This document shows positions 47,701 to 56,420 of a DNA stretch of 64,000 nucleotides, in pieces; the stretch's first letter is position 1; every line of letters begins with the position of its first letter. Under the pieces are notes generated by a model that saw nothing but the letters and a program-made list of their open reading frames with translations, searched no databases and had not been told where the DNA came from. The DNA is taken from positions 20,403,110 through 20,467,109 of the forward strand of contig NC_134030.1 in assembly GCF_964204645.1 (NCBI RefSeq), in the 5' to 3' direction. The DNA is from Tubulanus polymorphus (taxonomy: Eukaryota > Nemertea > Palaeonemertea > Tubulaniformes > Tubulanidae). Both the position numbers and the translations under genes were made by a program.

Positions 47701-48643
47701 AGGTTCGAATCTGTCAATGCATTTTATACTATGTATCGGTATTTCAATTTACTACAATTCCCATCATTCTGAATGGCTTTGCAGAAAACACGTCATCGCT
47801 GCTTCGCAGCTATATTTAAAATTACTGTTTTCGAACTAACTTGTTCCTATGGAAAATGAAATGGATTGGTGAATCTCATTCTTATCAAACCGAAGGGGAA
47901 TTATTACCGACATCCCAGGCATTCAAGGTTAGAGCAAATGACGACTCAATTTTAACTAATTTCTTACCGGTATCACGAACTACGATCAGATCAAGCTGAA
48001 CAGGTTCCGGATTTGTAGGTGTTTCCTTAACAAGACATCTAAATGATGATCCATTGTGAAGTTTGAAATCTGCCTTGAATGTCAGATTAGCGTAAACAAA
48101 TACGTTCTGTTTGATATATCTGTGAAGTCGTTTATCTCCAAGAACTGGTCCCCACGATTCTGAACCGCGTCTCCTCTGTTCAAACATCAACGTAGGCGTC
48201 GATTTGTCAGTCCTTGCTCTACACTTATAAAGCACATTCTCCCCTTGTTTCTTCTTGTCTGGCTGACCACTGAGATCAGGAAGCAGGTGAATAAATCGAT
48301 GGAAACCTGAAACATAGTGTCTCATTTAATCTGCATGTTATTTGAGAGATTCTCGCGGTTTCGCGTAAAAGTATAGAATATGGATTATTATAAGAACCAG
48401 AAATCGTCATGATTTGAACGTCGACATTTTTACAGCCAATTGTGAATAAATAAGTCAAAGGAAATAAGTACGTATGTAAAAGCGTTGTTTAATAGAAAGG
48501 CCATGTAACGACTTAGAAAGTTAGATGTTTTCGAGTTTGAGTAACTTACTTCTCTTTCCCTTCACTCCAGACAATTCTGCATTGTGTACGTTTCCCAGTT
48601 GCAGTAACACGATGCAGATCAGTACAGACCAGTTCCTCAACAT
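29751..48643 (-). CDS. Transmembrane Ig receptor with tandem YMDM tail (gene 3, intact)
   Basis: Minus-strand exons 48643-48550, 48306-47968, 32239-32214, 31191-30917 and 30282-29751 join in frame to 421 residues. Residues 1-22 are a signal peptide ([13 protein letters not shown]). Residues 32-144 are an Ig domain (YKCRART...[13 protein letters not shown]...FRCLVKE). A 26-bp mini-exon leads to a Thr-rich stalk of TTDRx pentads, then a TM helix at about 220-243 ([16 protein letters not shown]). The tail has SIYEELDD, then one YVDM and four YMDM motifs in a 14-residue repeat. YMxM is the consensus docking site for PI3K p85 SH2 domains, and YEEL resembles a Src-type or ITAM-half site. Intron 2 is 15.7 kb and holds the Gypsy element; the same intron in gene 4 is 1.6 kb. 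Joining across that gap is supported by matching phase, exon order and paralogy. Confidence 0.8.
29868..30077 (-). repeat. 42-bp coding repeat encoding YMDM motifs
   Basis: Five 42-bp units in the tail exon of gene 3, each encoding a 14-residue segment with [10 protein letters not shown] or a close variant. Gene 4 has three units (about 55497-55610). Unit length is a multiple of 3, so unit number can change without breaking the frame. Confidence 0.9.
31365..32160. repeat. 39-bp minisatellite in intron of gene 3
   Basis: About 20 units containing CCAGTTCCACAGTTGTG and GGGTTTAATTTGACTCTGGA. The same intron of gene 4 has about six degenerate units (53800-54050). The unit matches the terminal part of the foldback element at 58742-58975. 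The 39-bp unit gives stop-free frames on both strands that are not thought to be genes. Confidence 0.9.
33829..33960. repeat. Foldback repeat next to a lone hairpin unit
   Basis: ATAATCTTGTTTCATA...AGGTCGAGCTCAC (33829-33871) is answered by GTGAGCTCGACCTTT...TATGAAACAAGATTAT (33919-33959), giving arms of about 40 bases around a 47-base centre. A single unit of the AGGGTTTTCTGT hairpin follows at 33960-34012. Confidence 0.75.
34250..34277. repeat. (AATTC)n microsatellite, retroelement-tail-like
   Basis: Five AATTC units run into ATATTTATTTCACGG. Pentanucleotide tails next to AATAAAT-type sequence are common at LINE/SINE 3' ends, here read on the minus strand. Confidence 0.5.
35287..35645. repeat. 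Hairpin satellite array, 7 units
   Basis: Units start at 35293, 35347, 35398, 35452, 35509, 35563 and 35614. Each has the perfect inverted repeat AGGGTTTTCTGT / ACAGAAAACCCT around a 6-base loop, joined by spacers of AAT repeats plus CACGCGGATATCAAT or AAGAAACACGCGAATCTC. One unit has a broken stem (ACCATAA). Spacings are all multiples of three (51, 54 or 57), so both strands stay open. A unit in the opposite orientation lies at 33960-34012. This is not a CRISPR: spacers are near-identical and the genome is animal. Confidence 0.85.
35660..35880 (+). mobile_element. Retroelement 3'-end family, copy 2
   Basis: Related to 11590-11785. It ends with ACCATGGAAATGGTTGGAG, GTAATAAATT and a (ATCTT)n tail, as expected for a LINE or SINE 3' terminus. 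Confidence 0.6.
36214..36273 (+). mobile_element. Degenerate tRNA-derived SINE (internal promoter)
   Basis: TGGCACAATGG (36214-36224) fits an A box and GGTTTTAATCC (36263-36273) a decayed B box, at tRNA-like spacing. No tRNA cloverleaf remains. Confidence 0.4.
36835..37195 (-). repeat. Left LTR (functional 3' LTR)
   Basis: 361 bp. Preceded by target duplication ATTG. On the minus strand a purine tract (GTGAAGGTGGGGCATA, about 37211-37196) immediately precedes the LTR start, as a polypurine tract should. Confidence 0.85.
37216..38866. other. Element sequence between polypurine tract and env remnant
   Basis: A 159-residue plus-strand frame at 37966-38445 has no recognised domain and contains the phrase TACAGGTTTGTGGACG in two variants. 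It may be non-coding 3' sequence of the element. Nothing else is supported. Confidence 0.4.
38867..39455 (-). pseudogene. env C-terminal part (minus strand)
   Basis: The minus-strand frame contains a membrane-spanning segment (HFIVLLLAGYVLFRLSLLI) followed by a cytoplasmic part with SLANISDSVNITILNLPDCP and LSPYLSTYWGNSQIIANSRR, and ends at 38867. Membrane anchor plus tail at the 3' end of a Gypsy element fits an envelope-type protein; the assignment rests on position and layout. It breaks off near 39.45 kb, where gag begins on the other strand. The N-terminal piece is at 45455-45690 in the opposite orientation. The central part of env is not in the window. Confidence 0.55.
39453..41065 (+). 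pseudogene. gag: gag, 5'-truncated and split by a miniature LTR element
   Basis: The frame from about 39480 to 40219 has a retrotransposon gag core (LYWVQEQALLGRK, a QVFLLGLRTDLKKFV segment) and a CCHC zinc knuckle (CNYCQRSGHSERTC), then an Arg/Asn-rich tail. At 40220 a 793-bp LTR element is inserted with target duplication ACGA. Coding resumes at 41017 in the same frame after one duplicate is discounted, and ends at a TAG at 41063-41065. The N-terminal part of gag is missing at the inversion breakpoint. Confidence 0.8.
40220..41012 (+). mobile_element. TRIM-like miniature LTR element inside gag
   Basis: Direct terminal repeats of 194 and 195 bp (40220-40413 and 40818-41012) begin TGTGATGG and end GTTACA, differing mainly by one T in a T run. 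ACGA is duplicated at 40216-40219 and 41013-41016. TCTGGTGGCAGCGTAG directly follows the left LTR as a primer site, and AAGGGGGTAG precedes the right one as a purine tract. The 404-bp interior encodes nothing recognisable, so mobilisation must have used another element's proteins. Confidence 0.9.
41449..42726 (+). pseudogene. pol: pol part 1: protease and N-terminal reverse transcriptase
   Basis: Aspartic protease with DSGSDLTVVS near residue 52 and a later VILGMDVL strand, then the RT start (HHIDVQGHPPIRQRAYRR, SSPVVLVKKKNG, RFCVDYRKVN). The frame ends prematurely because one T is missing from a T run near 42713. The Gypsy-type RT block SSLDLRSGYWQ continues in the next frame. A hydrophobic frame between gag and this region (to 41421) is unassigned. 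Confidence 0.85.
42727..43721 (+). pseudogene. pol: pol part 2: reverse transcriptase C-terminal part and RNase H
   Basis: After SSLDLRSGYWQ (motif A) the frame meets a stop at about 42820. It resumes at LIYLDDVVV (motif C), so the intervening block that normally carries the MPFGL/NAPATFQ segment has been deleted; this RT cannot be active. Downstream are the RT connection (FVGLATYYRKFIPRF) and RNase H (LHTDASATAIGLVL, TDHNALRWL, NADALSRR). The frame stops at 43719 in a small inverted duplication. Confidence 0.85.
43689..43791. repeat. Small inverted duplication breaking pol
   Basis: The segments GATAGGGTTGAGTATC and CCTCTGTGTGCGTTTGATAA (43689-43731) recur in reverse at 43749-43791 but with the two blocks swapped in order, around a short centre. 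It interrupts pol between RNase H and integrase. Confidence 0.85.
43747..44409 (+). pseudogene. pol: pol part 3: integrase, N-terminal zinc and catalytic core
   Basis: HHCC zinc finger (H...H in AYHDDVLAGHFG, then CVLCNTKK) and the first catalytic Asp in IDCVGPIHRS, with the second expected Asp region near 44400. The frame is lost at THGAPLTI, where an AATT-like insertion shifts reading before the SDR segment. Confidence 0.85.
44406..45458 (+). pseudogene. pol: pol part 4: integrase C-terminus with chromodomain
   Basis: Continues with SAYHPCTDGLTEKYN, which carries the catalytic Glu, then a GPY/F-type module (LHPYSGPFIIFKK). After a Pro/Gln/Thr-rich linker comes a chromodomain (VECLLKSRKSKGRLQYLVQW, then SWEPSRNV). 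This 350-residue frame is itself open; the break lies at its upstream junction. Its TGA stop overlaps the env ATG (ATGA at 45455-45458). Confidence 0.85.
45455..45690 (+). pseudogene. env N-terminal part (plus strand)
   Basis: Starts at an ATG overlapping the pol stop by ATGA, a layout that allows reinitiation. It encodes a hydrophobic signal-like segment (IYPIFFILMVMGTGTG) and then LRKDYGVLFTQQG and a WSHTYALP motif typical of the start of Gypsy-type env proteins. It runs directly into leader and primer-site sequence of the opposite orientation near 45.69 kb, the second inversion breakpoint. Confidence 0.6.
45696..45712 (-). other. Primer-binding site
   Basis: On the minus strand TGGTGGAGAACCCGGGC follows the LTR end by one base. 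It begins with TGG, complementary to a tRNA CCA end. Its strand agrees with the LTRs and not with gag-pol. Confidence 0.7.
45714..46074 (-). repeat. Right LTR (functional 5' LTR)
   Basis: 361 bp, 3 differences from the left LTR, followed by target duplication ATTG at 46075-46078. On the minus strand it holds ATATAAAT and, about 100 bases on, AATAAA. Confidence 0.85.
46660..47180. repeat. 145-bp tandem repeat, 3 units
   Basis: CTTCAAATCGCTA-like starts occur at 46736, 46881, 47026 and a partial one at 47171, exactly 145 bases apart. Shared phrases include AATTCCAAATTTGGTAT, TGTTCTATGGACC and ACAGAGCC. It is bordered by AGCGGAGCTAT on both sides (46672 and 47184), so it may be the interior of a larger element. 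Confidence 0.85.
47181..47960. other. Intron 2 of gene 3, right part; nothing else seen
   Basis: AT-rich, no coding potential supported. A GGTTCGAATCTG piece at 47702 resembles a B box only. Confidence 0.5.
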
Positions 48644-48916
48644 CCTCAGATTTTAATTTCAAACTCCCTGATAAAACTTTACAGATTAGTACGGATCAGC
48701 GTCCCCTGCCATACCTGCAGAGTAGTAATGCTCGTATGACAGATACAAAACATTTAGTCCCGCATCGCTCAGGTGAAATTGATACGGAATATTTGGATAA
48801 TGAATGGTAAATACGATTAACTATATATAAATATATATGTAAATAGTACGATAACCTGTACACTCAAACGTGGTGAATAGATTATAAGATAAAAACCCAC
48901 TATTTACAAATAAAAA

Positions 48917-49071
48917 AGAATTCTAAAATCGAGAATTTAGTTATTAAAACAATCTAAAATATAATAACACGTTTCGATCATACATGACGATGATCTCTAG
49001 GGTGTGATCGAAACGTCGTGTTCTCATATTTTAGATTGTTTCAATAAATAAATTATCGATTTTAGAATTCT
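48917..49071. repeat. Foldback element at palindrome centre
   Basis: AGAATTCTAAAATCGA...CAATCTAAAATAT is mirrored by ATATTTTAGATTG...TCGATTTTAGAATTCT. Its middle is the dispersed GATGATCTCTAGGGTG...GATCGAAACG motif. The flank ACACTCAAACGTGGTGAA...CCCACTATTTACA (48855-48908) also occurs at 60738-60789, so this is a dispersed non-autonomous element. Confidence 0.7.
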
Positions 49072-50364
49072 TTTAATTTGTAATCAGGGGGATTATATCT
49101 TAATATAAAATATTCATATGAATGTAAAAATATCCTTACTGGGCATTGTTCAATTTGACTGGAGCTCTCGGTGAGGCGTGAACGCGGATATGCAAGAAAA
49201 AAGGCTGTATACGTCCCTCATCATACCGTGGACTCTAATACGTTTTAGAGTCCGTGATCATACGTAGCCGGGCAGTCCATATCGACGGAACAGGATTACT
49301 GGATGAATATCGGTAATGCGACTGCTATGCGCTGGGAAATACTAACTTTGTCAAATCATCCGACCGTGCAACAACGATTAATATTAACCCAGAGTGTAAA
49401 ACATTGATTAAACTTCAGAAGTCTATCGTAGGTTATAAGACGACCGTGTTGCCGTTACGGAATAGTTTTATTTTTCATACCGCACAAAATACGTATAAGA
49501 TAAGAGATATCGTAGTGAAGATGTTCATATCGTCCTCGTTCATTTCTATTGACAGTCCTTCGAACAAATAGCTGGTTTTGGACTCTGGCATATAACATCG
49601 TTCCATTTACCACTACCTCGATACATTTCAACACAACGTTCGACCATACGACGACGACCCTTCCATCCGGTTACACTCGGCTCCACGGGAGCCGAATTCC
49701 TGAAATCCTGCAAACAGATAAAAAAACTTCCTTATGAATCAAACCAGAATCAGTTATATTAATATCTAAGGATAAACCAAGGTCGGATCGAGGAGCAAAA
49801 TCGTTTAATCGCCAGTATAACTTAACTAACCCATTCTGTCGCGGTATTAACGATTTTGCATAAAAACATGTGCACTGAAAGTAAATATCGGTGAGGCTTT
49901 TTCGACACTTGACTCGTGGATGTGACCATTTTCGAGAACAGTTTTGATCAATAATTGGTCGTTTGTATACAATCAGTTAGCACGGTTAAAAATGACACAT
50001 TTTCATTTTGCACATAGATGTATGACAAACATTGCATATACATGCTTTTACACAACGTTCAATTGCTCAATTCCCAATCAAAAGCGAATACCAAAACCTT
50101 CCTTAAGCAGAGCTGAAAATCATAAAAGTACTGGAAATTGAATGAATGAATTCCTCTTTATTCGGGTTTGTCCAGTAATTTCTTGCTATATAATTTAGCC
50201 TCAAACCAGCAGATATAGGACATATTTTGCATGTACGAATATTGTACGAATGTCTTGCGTCAATTCCAGCGCCCACCGCCTGTTTCGACTAATAGATCTT
50301 GACTTCAGACTTTTTATCTATCGTGTAGATGCGAGTATGCAAAATTGAGTCGAAGTCCCGGTTC

Positions 50365-50585
<221 letters not shown>

Positions 50586-50769
50586 AAACATACTTCAATC
50601 AAACATACTACCAATCATTATCCAAATCTTCCGTATCAATTTCACATGAGCGATGCGGAACATAATGTTTTGTATCTGCCATACGAACAGTTTCGAATCA
50701 GGTATGGCAAAGAACTGATCCGTTCTTTTCTGCATAGTTTTACTGGGTGTTTGAAATCAAAACCAGAGA

Positions 50770-53700
50770 ATGTTGAGTAACTGGTCTGTACTGATCTGCA
50801 TCGTGTTACTGCAACTGGGAAACATTCACAATGCAGAATTGTCTGGAGTGAACGGAAAGAGAAGTAAGTTACTCAAACTTGAAAACATCTAATGACTTTC
50901 TTTCTTTGGTCGTTAGTTACATTTGCAAATATCTCACTGCGAACGACGAGTAGGCACTAGAGTTGATTTAAGAGAAAAAATTGTTTTATCGCGATAGAAT
51001 ACCTCATATGATGTATATATAGAAACATTACCAAATGTTTGCATAGTTTTTGATATGATAATGATATGATTTACTTTGTTGAAATAAATCTTACCAAATT
51101 AATAAGGTCATGGAAAACTTGTTTAAGATTAAATGTTAAGAACAACTTTGATGCATCGTTTAGCTTATACAAGAAAACAGAAAAAAATGAAGATAATAAT
51201 TAAAAATGAAAGGAAACACTGCATGGTACAGATCATATTATAACGGTTTTTTTCTGAAAATGCAGGCCTAAAATAGCTAAAGGCGTTTTGAATTAGTGCT
51301 AATTTAGTGATAATAAAAAAGATAAAAAAGGATTGTTGGCCATTTAAAAAAAACAATTTTTACTTTTTTTCATCTTAATCACACCACCATAATATATGTA
51401 TCTGTTTATTTATGTGATATGATTTTAGATTAATTATTAGAAAACTATACATGATACAGATCATATCATAACCTTTTTCTGGAACATGCAGGCCTATACT
51501 AACTCAAGGCGTTTTGAAATTAGTGGTAATGAAGAAATAACAAAAACGAATTGTTGGCTATTCAAAAAACACTTTTTAAATTTCTTAATCTAATCATACC
51601 ACAATAAAGAACCTAGATGTAATGAAAATCTGTTATCTGAAAATGCGGATATTTAAATCATGTAGAATTTGGGTTAAACGGCGGTGAAACTGATTTGTCA
51701 GAGCAGTTTTCATTCTACTGTTCAACGAAATGTCTCAAATAACGTGAAATCATTGGACAAACCATTATTTCCAGGTGCTCTACAGTTTATTGGCCAGCGT
51801 CCTGTTCCCGCAGGTAAGCCGAACAGGATAAACCAAGGACAAGAGGTAGAATATGTGTGTAGAACAAAACCTGGAAAGTCGGTGACAACGTTGATGTTTG
51901 AACAGAAGAGACGAGGTTCTGAATCGTGGGGACCAGTTCTCGGGGACAGGCGACTCGACAGATATGTTAAAGAGAACGTACTTGTTATCGCAAAGTTGCA
52001 ATTTAAGGCAGATTCCGAACTTCACAATGGAACGACTTTAAGATGTCTTGTAAAGGAAAATCCTACAGATCCGGAACCTGTTGAGTTTGATCCGATAGTA
52101 GTTTTCGACACCGGTAAGTAACAATTGAAATGCGTTAATCACGAACCAACCTAGAGAGGTGGTGGCTCGTCGAGATTGCGTTGCCACTCATCCAGGGGCG
52201 GATCCACAGGCTAATTTTGAATGTCTTGTCCCAAAATGGCACTTTGATGTTCAAATAGGAAATGTTAATGAGACTTCAGAAATGCACTTTCATTTTTGTT
52301 GACAAAATGAAAAAGTGCTCCAAGAAGATTTATGGACTTGTTCAAATCTCTAAAGTCCCCTTGGATCCGCTCTGTGAATAGCATAGTCAGCTAGGATGGA
52401 CTATTCATCTGCGATTTGGTTCGAGTTATAACGGCTACACGAACAGTTTCCGCGTAGGATCTGTGGCCACTTTCTATCATAAACGGAATTTACTTTGAGC
52501 TTTTATAAAATAGTGTCATTAATATCAAGGTATCTCTCGTAAACTATGATAGATAAATTGGTTAAACGGCAAAAATAGCTGTTTAGTCTTTGTTAGATTG
52601 TGTGTTCAAGTAAGGACCTAATCCATTTAACATAAAGCCATTGTATATCATCCATATTTAGCATATTTGCTTTGTCTAACAATAAAAATGGCGAATGTTA
52701 GATAGATAAATGTCATTTCGTTCTTTCAGTAAAATCATAAATTTGATTATCAGAGAAAATAAACAAACCGATTTTCCTCATTCTTCAAGTCGATGATATT
52801 TGATTCCCGTTTTGCTACGTGCATATTAAATAGAATAGAACTAAAAGCACAGTTTTAATCATCACTCGTAGTACATCACTCTATTATTTAGCCCGATTGA
52901 AATTCATCGATCAAGCAATTATTTTCAAAACGACAAGTTACCAGAGAAGCAAGACTTTGGATAAAAATGATAAGTTTGACGCTGGTCGGTAATTTTAGAA
53001 AAAGAAAACCAAATATTGCTTTTTTAGTAATAGCCTTAAAATAGAAAGTTTAAACTGTGATGGAACTATACCGCATTCGAGAGAAAAGTTGACGATTTTA
53101 GAGACCAGAGAGGCATTTCTGTGAAAGTGTAGATAGATGGAAGCGGGTCGAGCTCACTATTTGTGGGTTTTCATATCAGAGATCAACTTATCAATTAAAC
53201 CAATTCCTCTGAAGCAGTTGAGATAAGTAGAACAATATTGTATGTTTCGCATCCAATTTTGAGCTATTAGTAATTAGGAAAGCCTCTCTGATGGTCTCGA
53301 CCATATCAACAAAAAATGTTCTGAAGTTTTCAATTAATTCAGACGTATTTTCATGATCGGGCCAGTCAGTCTGAACGTGATCGTAAAGAAGGGCACTCAC
53401 TGATCTAAATAAATCTTAACCTAAACAAATCTAAACATTCGCAATGTTGTCAGAATTAATACATCAATAAATTCTGCAAATATCTCCGCTCTGCAGTATT
53501 GTAAGAATATCCAAATCTTTTGTTGCCGGTGTATGTTAGGAGTAATCTGTACAAATGATAGTGCGTTTTCGAAGAAGCGACCGGTTTTATTCTGAGTTAA
53601 TACTTGTTTCGTCTCTCTAGTTTTGCTACTTTTTGTACTTCGAGACAAATCGGTAACTTCCATATTCATAATGCTCAATTTTATACACGTCTGCAAACTA

Positions 53701-55690
53701 ATCAAACCTAAACACGCTGAAAGTTAATTCTGCTTGTAACACTTTATTTCAGATCATTCAACTTTGAATCCATCATCGGTGAGTACCTGGAGTCAAATAA
53801 AAAACACACATTTTGTAGAACTGGACCCAGAGTCAAATTAAACCCACATAACATTAGAACTGGATTCAGAGTCAATTTAAATCCACTTAACATGGAATTG
53901 AGTCCACAGTCAAATTAAACCCACACTTGATGGAAATGATCCAAAGTCAGATTAAACTGCGCAACTGTGGAATTGGGTCCAGAGTCAAATGAAATCCACA
54001 CAACTGTGGAACTGGGTCCAGAGTCAAATGAAACCTACACATCTGGGTTCGGTATCAAAAAATGCACAAGATGAGCTGAACCAAACAGAATTAATGATAA
54101 CTAAAGTCAATTGATCGTTTAAAATCGTAATAATTCTCAGATTTTTGTTTACGTTCAATAGCGTAGATACATCGATCAGACTACAGTGGGTCCCAGTAAC
54201 CGGGTCGCACCTGACCAGACCACTACTGACCGGACTACAACTGACCAGACCACTACTGACCAGACCACAACTGTTGGGACTAAAACTGACCAGATCCCAA
54301 CTGATCGGTCTACAACCGACTGGACCAATGTGATACTATACATCATCAGCGGAGTTACTGGATGCATTTTAATCATTATAATCGCTGAAATCATTATGCG
54401 CAGGTATGAAATCATTCGGTTATACAAGATTGTTCAGCGTGATGATCTAACCTTCGAAAACATAATATATGTCCCTTTTACCATCGTCTAGCTCATATCG
54501 GCGTCAAAAATTCACTGTCCAGACATTCGATTTCGCATATAAGCTTATTTCATAAGTTAGGCATTCGACAGTCATTCGATTTCTTAAATTAAATTTCATT
54601 AAATTTCCATATTATTATAAGCATTCTGGTTCCATTCGACTTTCTTGGATGCGCTACGCGAAACATAAATTATCTATTAGATGATTCCTTACTTTTGTCA
54701 TTTCTTGGAATATTATATATTCCAAGAAAATATATATCCAGAAAATCATATATTTCGATATTTTTTTTAAATTATCACACAGGAAAACGACTTTCCTAAG
54801 AAAGATGAATGATAACTATGTCCAGACATTCGACTCCCAAACAAAAGTTTTTGATTTCAGTACCGTACGACTCTGACGTCGTATCAGCGTCGTTGACGTC
54901 GAATGTCTGACATATTCCTGGACAGGGCGTGTCAGGATAGGTCCAAGACCAAATGGCACATAATGGATGTTCCGTCCTCAGAAATAACCCGATGTTGGGT
55001 TGGGGGTAGTGACTTATTTGGAGCTGACTACATCACGAATTCTAGTCACCGTTTCTTTTTAAATTCGACTTAGAGGACTCAACGACTTTAAGAATTTTTA
55101 AAACTCCGGTCCAAATGATTTCAAGATTTAGGTTTGATACTTATAAATGAGTTAACTTGGCCTGTTGGTCATGTTGGATTATCACATGACATGATTTGTA
55201 TCATCCGATAGATTATCTTAATTCACCCTTTCGATGGAAGTTCGTTAAAGTTGCTTGTTATTCTATCCTAGAATATATTACCCATTTCAGACGCAATCGA
55301 CCGTCCGGTGAAGGTCATGTGGATAATCCAACACCGCAGCAACAGGTTGATGAAACAACATGCGAGATGTTAAGTATCTACGAAGAGCTTGATGATGGCA
55401 GTGATTCCGATAATCTTTCAAACAAATATCGAGTTAGAAATGCTGAAACTGGATTACTGCATAACATTCACAAGGACTTTGAAGCCAGGAAAGATAAAAC
55501 TTCCTACATGGATATGGAAGCCGGGAAGAACATAGATACAACTCCTTACGTGGATATGGAAGCCGGGAAGGACATAGATACAACTCCCTACATGGATATG
55601 GAAGCCGTGAAGGGGACAAGATTGGAGAAAGATGTAGCGACCACCATGGATACGGAATCCAGGGATAGCAGACAAGACGATGGAAGTTGA
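50770..55690 (+). CDS. Transmembrane Ig receptor with YMDM tail (gene 4, intact)
   Basis: Exons 50770-50863, 51775-52113, 53753-53778, 54180-54403 and 55291-55690 join in frame to 360 residues, with the same phases and 26-bp mini-exon as gene 3. Residues 1-22 are a signal peptide. Residues 32-144 are an Ig domain ([10 protein letters not shown]...[13 protein letters not shown]...LRCLVKENP). A stalk of TTDQ/TTDR repeats leads to a TM helix at about 204-226 ([17 protein letters not shown]). The tail has SIYEELDD, then YMDM, YVDM, YMDM. A TGA replaces the TTA of gene 3 near the end, shortening the tail by about a dozen residues. It is divergent from gene 3 and convergent with gene 5. Tyrosine-based signalling and PI3K recruitment are inferred from motifs; ligand unknown. 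Confidence 0.85.
52130..53190. other. Intron 2 of gene 4; nothing else seen
   Basis: No second Ig exon was found between the first Ig exon and the mini-exon, so this receptor appears to have a single Ig domain, unlike gene 2. Confidence 0.6.
53191..53705 (-). other. Unrecognised protein-like frames antisense in intron
   Basis: Two consecutive minus-strand frames (53705-53421 and about 53415-53191) have protein-like composition ([36 protein letters not shown]) but are separated by a stop or frame change. They could be a fossil of an inserted gene or chance. No family recognised. Confidence 0.25.
53800..54050. repeat. Degenerate 39-bp minisatellite in intron of gene 4
   Basis: About six diverged units of the array seen at 31365-32160, in the mirror orientation and at the same place relative to the mini-exon. 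The array predates the gene duplication and expanded or was lost afterwards. Confidence 0.75.
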
Positions 55691-55699
55691 GAAGGCAGT

Positions 55700-56420
55700 G
55701 AGTTCACACAGAAATGTGATATTTAACTTTAAATCTTACGCTCTTTTACACTATTTGGAATTTCATCACGAACAATCGCGACTTAGATATAAGAATACAT
55801 AAAAATAATCAAAATGTATTGTGATAATTCGTAATTTTGTCATATAAAGCTTTTTTATACAAGAATCCAATTCATCGGAAAAATGTCTTAAGAACAGAAA
55901 AAGTATATGTTATTTGATATACATGTTTTCCTTCCTTATTTTGCCTATGACGGTTATTTCTTAGTTTCCCAGCTCGATTTGATTACTCATCTAACCTCAA
56001 GGTAGAACGACTGTAAGCGGCTAGCAACTAATAGTGCCGGGATTGTTTTCGCTGGATCGAAATAGTTCACGACGGCTTGGAAGCTGAAGTATGTACTAAG
56101 CCGGTTTTGCGATAGATGGCGCATGGAAACTAGGTATCATCACACAAGCACATATCGACAGTGACGGTTCGTCTGAAGTAAGAACAAAAAATGGAGTCAC
56201 AAGGCAACCCAGTTTCACGAAAAAGTTTAAGCCTAAAACGGTTAAGTTTGAAATGTTGTCCTCATTGAAAAAATGAAGTACCCAATAGCAATTACACCAA
56301 AAATTTGAGTTAAACTTTTGTGAAACTGGGCTCTGGCCGAAGAAATCACCACAACACATTAAGATATATTTAAAAATCATAAATTGCAAATCAAAGATTT
56401 TACGATGGCTGCAGGGAATG
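55700..56420. other. Convergent intergenic region, mirror of 29330-29750
   Basis: The 3' flank of gene 4 matches that of gene 3 in reverse, including TACTTTTTCTGTTCTTAAGA-type and GCGGCTAGCAACTA segments. No gene seen. Confidence 0.7.

Noticed and set aside
52130-53750. Second Ig exon in gene 4
   Set aside because: No frame with Ig cysteines and proper phase-1 splice sites was found; the mini-exon fits directly to the first Ig exon.
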